Shown piece after piece: positions 57,201 through 64,000 of a DNA stretch of 64,000 bases. The notes under the pieces are model-generated. The model did not search any database and was not told where the DNA came from. It worked only from the letters and a program-made list of their open reading frames with translations. Source of the stretch: Hippophae tibetana (Eukaryota > Streptophyta > Magnoliopsida > Rosales > Elaeagnaceae). The stretch lies in the NCBI GenBank assembly GCA_037013495.1, contig CM072806.1, positions 49,193,814 through 49,257,813 on the forward strand, written 5' to 3'. Position 1 is the stretch's first letter. Each line of letters opens with the position of its first letter. A program made the position numbers and the translations under genes.

Positions 57201-59570
57201 GCAATTAAGCCCTTTTTTTATTAAAATTTATTAATTTACTTTAAAATATATTTATTAAAAACTAATACTAAATATCAATTTAATTAATTAAAAATTAACT
57301 AAAAATGTAAAGAACTAGTAATTATAATTAATAAAATAGACGCAAATCACTGTATAAAATATAGTTATCATAGGACCACACAATTGAACCTCTCAAACTA
57401 AATGAACACACAAGTGAATCATTATATCGAAAAAAGAAGGAAAATATTTTTCAATTATACATAAATTTTGTACAACATCTTTCTGTAAAGAGTTTAACTT
57501 GCCAATTGATATAGATTTCTTGCATATTGTATTCAAGAATGAAAAAGATGAATTATTGATAATCAAACATGTTTTGGAAGAATTGATCTAATAGCAACTG
57601 GTAATAACTATTGCATTAAGATATGAAAGTCATTCCATTTCAATCCATAAAGTTTCTTATCGGTGATAGACACAAAATTTCTTAAGTTGGATGAGTAACC
57701 ATCAGGAACTTTCACACCCACCAAACATTTACAAAACACATCCTTCTCTTTTGTTGAAATTGTATATGATGTTGGTGGTAAGTATGTTCGATTCTTATCA
57801 TTTTCCACCATTGGTGCCAATTCAGGTTGTATGCCTAGTTTCTTTAAATCTAGTCTTACTTTAATTTCATCCTTCATTTTTTCAAGTATATTAAGTAATG
57901 TACCAATCAAGCTCTCACATACATTTTTCTCAATGTGCATGGCATCTAAGATGTGATGAATATGTAAGTCTTTCCAATAAGATAATTCCCAAAATATTGA
58001 TTTTTATTCCAATAACCATGATCTACTAATTCAGTAACATTTTTGCTTTCCCTTTTTTATTAGTTGACCTATTTCGTTTCCTTCCATTAGTGAGTATTAT
58101 TTTTTTCATCTTTTCATATCGTTTGAATGTCATACCATTCAATTGCCTTAATAACTCAACACCTTGTAAAGGTTGGGATGCAGAATCATGATCTTCTTCA
58201 CCATCAAACAATTTATATTGGTATCTAAACTTGTGTCCAAATGGAAAAAATCTTTTATGTCTTCTATAAGACATCTTTCGTCCATGAACAAGATAAGTTG
58301 TAGAAGTGCCATCACTACAAATAGGGCATCCCATATAACCTTTTGTTACATGTTCTGATAAGTTCCCATAGGCAGGAAAATCATTAATTGTCCATAAAAT
58401 GACCCCCTCAAGTTAAAGTGTTCTTCTTTATGTGCATCGTAAACATTTACACCATCATTCCATAATATCCTTAAATCATCTATCAAATACTACAAATATA
58501 CATAAATATCAATTCTGGGTTGTTTTGGTCTTGAGATCAATAATGTTAACATCATGAATTTTCTTTTCATACACAATCAAGGAGAAAGGTTGTATGTTAC
58601 CATAATTACTAGCCAACAACTATATCTACTACTAAGGGAATGATGGATTAATTCCATCAACAACAATGGCAAAATGAAGATTGCGCAGATCATATGCAAA
58701 TCAAGGGGATAAATTATCTACTACTTTCCAATTAGGAAAATCACAAGGATGACATATCACCACATCATTAGATCAATTATCTGAATTCCAAGTCAACATC
58801 TTTGATGTCTCTTTACTTTTGAACAACCATTGATAGTGAGGAATCAGAGGAAAGTACTAAAGAACCTTTGTCGACACGCCTTTCTTAGGTGTTATCTCAT
58901 TTGTAGCATGCTTCCATCTTGATTCTTTACCCATCGGACAATCATCTAATGTTTCATAGTCTTTTCTACAAAGAATGTAATCATTTGGGTAAGCATGAAT
59001 CTGATGATATTCCATGCCAAATCGACTAAGAGATTTCTTCGCTTCATACATTGAAAATGACAATCAATACCCTCAGGAAACATATCTATTAGTGCATTTA
59101 GTAATTCTGTGAATCCCTTGTCAGAAAAATCATTTTTGCCTTCACATTGTACAAATGAACTAATCCTGACATTTTAGTGTATTTCTTGCATTCTGGATAC
59201 AATGATTTTTCGACATCTTCATAAAGGTTTTGGGATTATTCTCGTGTAGTTCATCTTCAACACCATGACACATATTTTATGTCTGTATATTATGATAAGA
59301 TGTATATAATCCACTCACATTCTTATTTATCTATTCTCCATGAATATTATCAATATTTTCTCCACAATAATACCAACACTTATAACTCAATAGAATACCA
59401 CTACGAATAAGGTGATACTTAACCTTGTCAACATCATAAAATCGCTCATTTTTACATTTAACACATGAGCATCGAATCATACTAATTTCATTATTACTAT
59501 TTCTACAAGCAAATTTCAAGAAATTTTCAACTCCATAAATGTAGTCCTCCTCAATTCTACACTTTAACAT
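54245..59570 (-). pseudogene. CACTA transposase, TNP2/TNPD type, interrupted
   Basis: An N-terminal transposase-associated domain (59,331-59,570; IRCSCVKCKNERF, HLIRSGILLSYKCWYYCGE, after KSWML) is followed by the tnp2 core: PNDYILCRKDYETLDDCP (58,857-59,063), CPICSDGTST and SYRRHKRFFP (58,026-58,334), MHIEKNVCESLIGTLLNI (57,608-57,940), then FDIMIHLCVHL (about 57,400). After the solo LTR the protein resumes at YLRWMYPFERYM (about 55,310-55,345). Near the C-terminus CDWVKD and LHAKQVFYVSNPIDTRWFVV (54,245-54,460) match the family's tail. Several stops and frame shifts, plus the LTR insertion, make it inactive. Confidence 0.85.
55355..57370 (-). mobile_element. Solo LTR (2.0 kb) inside the CACTA transposase
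   Basis: It starts TGTTGTCTC and ends TAGTTATCA on the plus strand, flanked by the exact repeat TAGGA (55,350-55,354 and 57,371-57,375). Reading across the empty site gives LCGP followed by TYLRWMYPF, the normal tnp2 sequence, which confirms both borders. On the minus strand the U5-type motif (GGGAACGATATTTTACTTAT...) lies at about 55,383-55,435. A GC-rich promoter-like block (56,460-57,060) has several ACGTGG/CACGTG cores. No internal genes are present. Confidence 0.9.
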
Positions 59571-60518
59571 CCAAGATTTGTTCAGTTTCTATTAATGACA
59601 TTAAGCATATTAAATATGTATTTAACCAATATATTTAAGATATTATTATATATGAATTCCCTAATTATTAGAATATCTATCAAAACATCATATAAAAAAA
59701 TACATAAAAACCAAACATAACAAATATATACACATAAATATAATTATATAAGATTGATTGTAATCACTAATAATAACATGACACATCATTTGAGTTGATT
59801 TAAAATTTAAGCTATATAAAACAAAATTTATATAACAATTTCGTGATGATTAATATTTTTTTTAAATAACTACACTACTTAAAACATAAATTTTTAATGA
59901 GTATCATATTGTTGAATCATGTCTTTCCCATTTCATATTAACAAAAATAAATAAATTAAAAACCAACCTTAAATCAAAATTATTCTCAACAGAATGATAT
60001 AAACAAGTTAAATATATAAATATATAAATTTATTGTGAATATATCACATAATTATTTCATTTATTACGAAAATTTATACAAAACCTACATAATAAAAATA
60101 ATAACATACATAATACAAAACTTATATAATATAAAAATTTATACACATAAATAATAACACATAATATACAAAAATAAAAAAATATGAATAATAAGTATGT
60201 AGGATTCATAGAAATACTTATAAGAGATGAGGTGACGAAATGAAGGAACTAAAAAAAAGGTGTTTTGTAAATGAGAAAATAGGTATAAAAAATTGAGTAT
60301 TTTTCTAAAAAAAAATAGGAGATATAGAAGAGAAATTGGAGAGGAAGAAAACCCACTAAACGACGCTGAAATTGGTGGTCAAAGGTGGCCAGAAAATGAG
60401 AAAGAATGGAGGAGGAAGTGTCGGTCAGTTTGCTGGTTTTGAGTTTAACAACATTGGAAAAATACATTTTAGATGTGGGAGAAAGAAGAGAAAAAGGAAA
60501 ATAAAAATGTGTGTTGCG

Positions 60519-60581
60519 TCGGTTGACACGTAGAACCGATGTTGCATCATACGTGTAGCTTCGGTTCTACGTGTCAACCGA
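60519..60581. repeat. Perfect 21-bp inverted repeat (hairpin) in the CACTA subterminal region
   Basis: TCGGTTGACACGTAGAACCG (60,519 on) and its reverse complement TCGGTTCTACGTGTCAACCG (60,561 on) form 21-bp arms around a 21-bp loop. CACTA elements bind their own TNPA protein at repeated subterminal motifs; the ACGTGT core also recurs in the loop and at 60,593. Confidence 0.85.
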
Positions 60582-60702
60582 TGCTACAATCTACGTGTTT
60601 TAAGTCAGTTATTCAATGAATCAACTTAAAATTCATTATAAGTCGATTTTCCCCAAAAATCAACTTTAAGTCTCAACTTAAATACCACATTTTGTAATAG
60701 TG

Positions 60703-62076
60703 ACCTCTCTTTTCAAGTTTCTACATTCTCTTGTTTTATGGCCAATATCTATATGGAAGACACACCATTTGGACACATCTATCTAGATAGTATGCATATT
60801 GGGTGGACATCTAGCTTCGGGCTCCCTCTCCATTCTTTTTACAACTTGAGTTAAACCAATCCTCAAAGGAGGCCCAATGAAGAAAGACAATGACCTTCTC
60901 TAAACTTCTCTATTTACTGGATAGTGTCCAACCTAACTATTGCTCGTAACAAAATGTTTGTTTTTGTTATTTTGATATGCTCAGTCTAGACTCATCCTCA
61001 TTTTTTCTTTACTTGGGACTATCTCTACCTCCGTTCGATAGCTCTTAACTAGGCTAAGCTCCCTCTTTAAGTTGAAAAACTTTCTTACCTCCCTATAAGC
61101 TTCCTCTAGGATGCGTGGCACTGTCTTAGTTAATTCCATGAATAGGTTGGAGCTCTTCAATAGGCATCGCCTGAAAGCCTCTATAGAAATAGAGCTAGGG
61201 TAGTTAAAGATTTCCAATTTATCTTCTCTTAATCGCTTCATGTATTCCCCTTCTCTTTGGATAATTGAGAAATTGTGGTGAGATTCCTTCCTCGAGGGTT
61301 TGTTGTAGGTGTAGTTTGTAATGAATAGCTTGGCGAATTGTGGGAAGAAGGATATGGATCTGGGAGGCAAGTTGTTGAACCATTTCTATGCACCTTCACA
61401 AAGGGTGGCAACGAACAACTTACAAATCATTGCATCTTTTTTTTTTTCTGGGTGAGACTCATGGGTGCCATGGCTGTTTTAAAGTGTTGAACATGTGTTA
61501 TTGGATCTTTTGTCCCAAAATAATCAGGGAATTTGAGAGCATTGAACTTGGGTGGTGGTTCATCATTTTCAATTACATTAGAAAAGAGGGAGACATATAG
61601 TTGCTCATAATCTTTGTCCACCTTATAAGGGGTTTTCCCCTTCTCATGTTTCTCACTTTCCACCTTCAAGAGTTGATCTTTCCTTTTATTGTTCTCCTCT
61701 AGCGCTTATAGTCTTGTCTCCTAGTTTTTATTTTTTGAAGCCATTGTTCCTCATCAAACCGTGTCGAGCTAAAGAGGGGATTCCTTTTAAGTTTATGCTC
61801 AGTTTGATAGGGCTCAAATTGGCCATGCCCAGTTGCTTCTCCATTGGTCGGTTCGGTGGTGGGATTTTCTAAGATCCTTACCTCTTCCTGGGAGCGTAGA
61901 GATCTATTTTCTCTTTTGATTTCTTCGAGCTCTTTTCTTAGCTCGAGGAGTTGGCGAGATAACTCATGGTAGAGGGTATTATCCTTTTCCCTGGCGGGAG
62001 ATGGTATGTTTCTTTGAGTAACCATTATTTCATGATCGGTCGAATTTGAAAGTATTTCAGATTGGGTTCTTACCAT
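60703..62076 (-). pseudogene. Gag region of the 41.3-62.4 kb Tat element (fossil)
   Basis: Three longer stretches (61,699-62,076, 61,427-61,669, 60,981-61,370) hold an N-terminal coiled-coil part (LRKELEEIKRENRSL), the gag core (PDYFGTKDPITHVQHFKTAM) and a later SIIQREGEYMKRLREDKLEI part. The zinc knuckle CVFHIDIGHKTREC lies at about 60,730-60,775. It is a broken fossil. Confidence 0.85.
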
Positions 62077-62158
62077 GATGTTTACGAATCATGAGTAATG
62101 CACAATTGATCTTCCTAATTTCTCTCCAGGGGCGAGGTGAATTGCCAAAGGATACGGG

Positions 62159-62400
62159 GTCAGGAGAGCATAATTAACCTAAAGTACAACATGTCATATA
62201 TATAGATCGAGTTTAGCTCATACTGTCCTTGAGCTTGTGATGTCCTTGAGATTAGGTCGTGATTGAGCTTGAACTACCATTGAGCTCAGGCTGTCCCATG
62301 GGTAGGACATCTGGGGTGCTTTATCTTCCATCTTAGGCTAGTGACTTGGCTTAGGTGGTTTGCAAGGGTCGGGTTTCGGTTCAATCCAGATGTCCAAACA
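62159..62400 (-). repeat. 5' LTR of the 41.3-62.4 kb Tat element
   Basis: It matches the left LTR from GCATAATTARCCTAAAGTAC through CCCATGGGTAGGACAT to GATGTCCAAACA. It is followed by GTTAC, the same five bases that precede the left LTR. Confidence 0.85.
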
Positions 62401-62405
62401 GTTAC

Positions 62406-64000
62406 CATATAAGAGCTGGATATTATATAGATTTACATAATTACATGTTATGTTATATATGATCGCATGTTAAGAGAGAGTACGATTATCATTTACCAAA
62501 TATGTATGTACATAAAAGATCTTAGAATGATTGGAAATATTTTATAGCTTTTTTATTGTTTTGTGGTGTATTAAATTAAATATATTGTTTTTATTTATGC
62601 TTTACTATGTGCTTAATTCATGTTACGAAGCTTACTTAGTCAAGGTTAATAAAACTTATGAAAAGATTTCATAAATTGGCGTATTAATCTCTTATAGGTC
62701 TAGGATGCTTATATACGTTGAAAGTTTAATTTACATTTGTGAAATTGTTTCAACTAATGAAATTCCCAATTTTTATATTTTTTCATAAATTCATTTATTT
62801 TGAAAGAAATTAATAATAATATGATGGAAGAAGTAACAACTTCAATCTATTCGGTCTTTTATAAGGATGGTCACGATCTAGTCTAGTCCAATTTTTTTAA
62901 AATTATTAAAATCAGACCAAATTGTTTATACTTATCAAAACAGACCGAATTGAACCTATAAAATTGGAATAATTTGGTTCAATTACAGTTAAATTATTAA
63001 GTATATAGTTATAATTAAATGATTATTTATTCAATAAATATATTACTAAATTTGTAACATGTTGGTTGATTTTGTTTTTTTTACATCAAATGCATTCTGA
63101 GTTCAATGTGAAGCATAATTTTGTTTGTTTTTTATATTTTGTTTCAATAGAATAATAAAAAATAAACACAATAATTAGGAATTATAGATTATGTATGCTT
63201 TCTTTTTCCAAGAAGATATATTACATGTTGTGTTAAATAATAATCATTTTTTTGCATATATTTATCATAACAATCTAGTCAAGTTTGAAATTTTTTAAAT
63301 TTTATAAACAGGATTAAATCAAAATTAGTAAAAAAATTGAACCTAATTATCTGGTGTAATATAATTTTTTAATTTGATCAAATTTATCAATTTATTTATC
63401 TACCCATAATCTTTTATATTAATTAAATAGTTTGGTATAACATGTTTCAGATTCTAGCAACAATATATATCAACATTTTTTAGTAAATTAGTGGAATATT
63501 TTGAAAATTTCTCCTAGCAAGAAATTTATGAAAATAGAGCAAAATCTTTAAAAACGAGGAGAATCAATGAATTTTTTTTTATAATATAATTATTTAATTA
63601 ATTTTATTTTTAATCTTTAAAAAGTATTTATCTTTCATATTATTAAAAATATATATACACTATTATTTTTTAAATATATATTAAACATATGATATAAAAA
63701 ATAAGAAAATTATAAAAAAAACTTTTAAAAATTATATCAATAAAACTAATAAATTAATAATATTAAACAGTATTTAATAATATGGGTTAAATATTAAATA
63801 TATTTAAATAATTGTATTTTAATTTTAACAAAATTTTATATAAAATAATATATTAAATTATTTTTAATAATAAAAATATATAAATAGTAATAATTATTTT
63901 CTAAGTACTTAATTAAATCACGTGGAAAAAAGTTAAAATCCTATGAAATTAAACTTTTTTTTTCCCTCTTTTTAAAAGGTTTATTGGCGATAAAGCGATA
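62406..64000. other. No gene seen; AT-rich
   Basis: Very AT-rich sequence without open reading frames, LTR ends or tandem repeats that I can support. Confidence 0.45.

Larger units (their letters stand above)
49745..60702 (-). mobile_element. CACTA (En/Spm-type) DNA transposon inside the Tat element
   Basis: The right end reads CACTATTACAAAATGTGG inward on the minus strand from 60,702, a CACTA terminus. From right to left: a subterminal perfect hairpin, tnp2-type transposase (59,570-54,245), a TNPA-like gene (54,077-52,500) and a Ulp1-like cysteine protease (about 52,407-50,140). The left terminal repeat was not found, so the left border (between 49,690 and about 50,000) is approximate. A 2.0-kb solo LTR splits the transposase. 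Decay is moderate: many codons remain readable but frames are interrupted. Confidence 0.85.
41337..62400 (-). mobile_element. Tat-lineage Ty3-Gypsy retrotransposon hosting nested insertions
   Basis: Outer ends TGTTGAGATTC and TGTCCAAACA are flanked by the exact repeat GTTAC (41,332-41,336 and 62,401-62,405). The left LTR is 41,337-41,757 (421 bp) and the right LTR 62,159-62,400 (shorter). Minus-strand parts: gag (62,076 down to about 60,703, ending with a zinc knuckle CVFHIDIGHKTREC), reverse transcriptase/RNase H (about 49,690-48,997), a second archaeal-type RNase H (48,943-48,662) and integrase to about 47,467. An antisense extra reading region lies before the 3' LTR. Nested inside are a large LTR at 44,961 and a CACTA element. 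It is broken, with many interruptions. Confidence 0.88.

Noticed and set aside
1-64000. CRISPR arrays, bacterial operons, rRNA or tRNA genes
   Set aside because: No evenly spaced identical short repeats with unique spacers, no operon-like gene runs and no cloverleaf-type sequence were seen; the coding signal is that of a plant nuclear genome.

Overview
The window is AT-rich plant nuclear DNA, most likely from a eudicot. Its only host gene is an intron-rich plant gene with canonical GT-AG splice sites, surrounded by Ty3-Gypsy (Tat-type), Ty1-Copia, TRIM, CACTA, hAT, Mutator-like and endogenous pararetrovirus fossils. I saw no bacterial-type operon, rRNA, tRNA or CRISPR array. The species cannot be told from the sequence.

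The host gene is ArgJ (plastid glutamate N-acetyltransferase / ornithine acetyltransferase) on the minus strand, 38,109 down to 19,520. I could place 17 exons that give 471 residues with no frame break. The start lies at 38,109. The last exon (19,520-19,602), which carries the conserved C-terminal tail, is about 8 kb from exon 16. That last intron holds a Mutator-like element with long terminal inverted repeats, itself split by a 6.8-kb Tat-type Gypsy retrotransposon (20,359-27,134). Intron 12 (4.85 kb) holds a 2.1-kb solo LTR. Intron 9 holds a 1.0-kb retroposed sequence with 12-bp target-site repeats.

Left of the gene, 1-8,122 is a mosaic of Tat-type Gypsy pieces and solo LTRs. It includes a near-perfect 956-bp inverted repeat of gag sequence (4,085-5,040 and 6,543-7,498). 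Next come a TRIM (8,832-9,167), a Copia 3' end (to 9,781), a decayed hAT transposon (9,868-11,410) and an endogenous caulimovirid (about 11,500-19,370). The caulimovirid ends about 150 bp beyond the ArgJ stop codon.

Right of the gene are a solo LTR with perfect flanking repeats (38,738-40,199) and a large Tat-type retrotransposon (41,337-62,400) bounded by the 5-bp repeat GTTAC. Nested inside the latter are another large LTR (44,961-46,799) and a CACTA transposon (about 49,745-60,702). The CACTA element has tnp2 transposase, TNPA-like and Ulp1-like protease regions, and is itself split by a 2.0-kb solo LTR with TAGGA repeats. This gives three levels of nesting. The last 1.6 kb is AT-rich with nothing recognisable.

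At least five large LTRs (1.5-2.1 kb) scattered through the window share a similar motif near their 3' end, so one LTR superfamily appears to have colonised this locus repeatedly. Boundaries and domain calls come from reading the sequence by eye. No database search was run.
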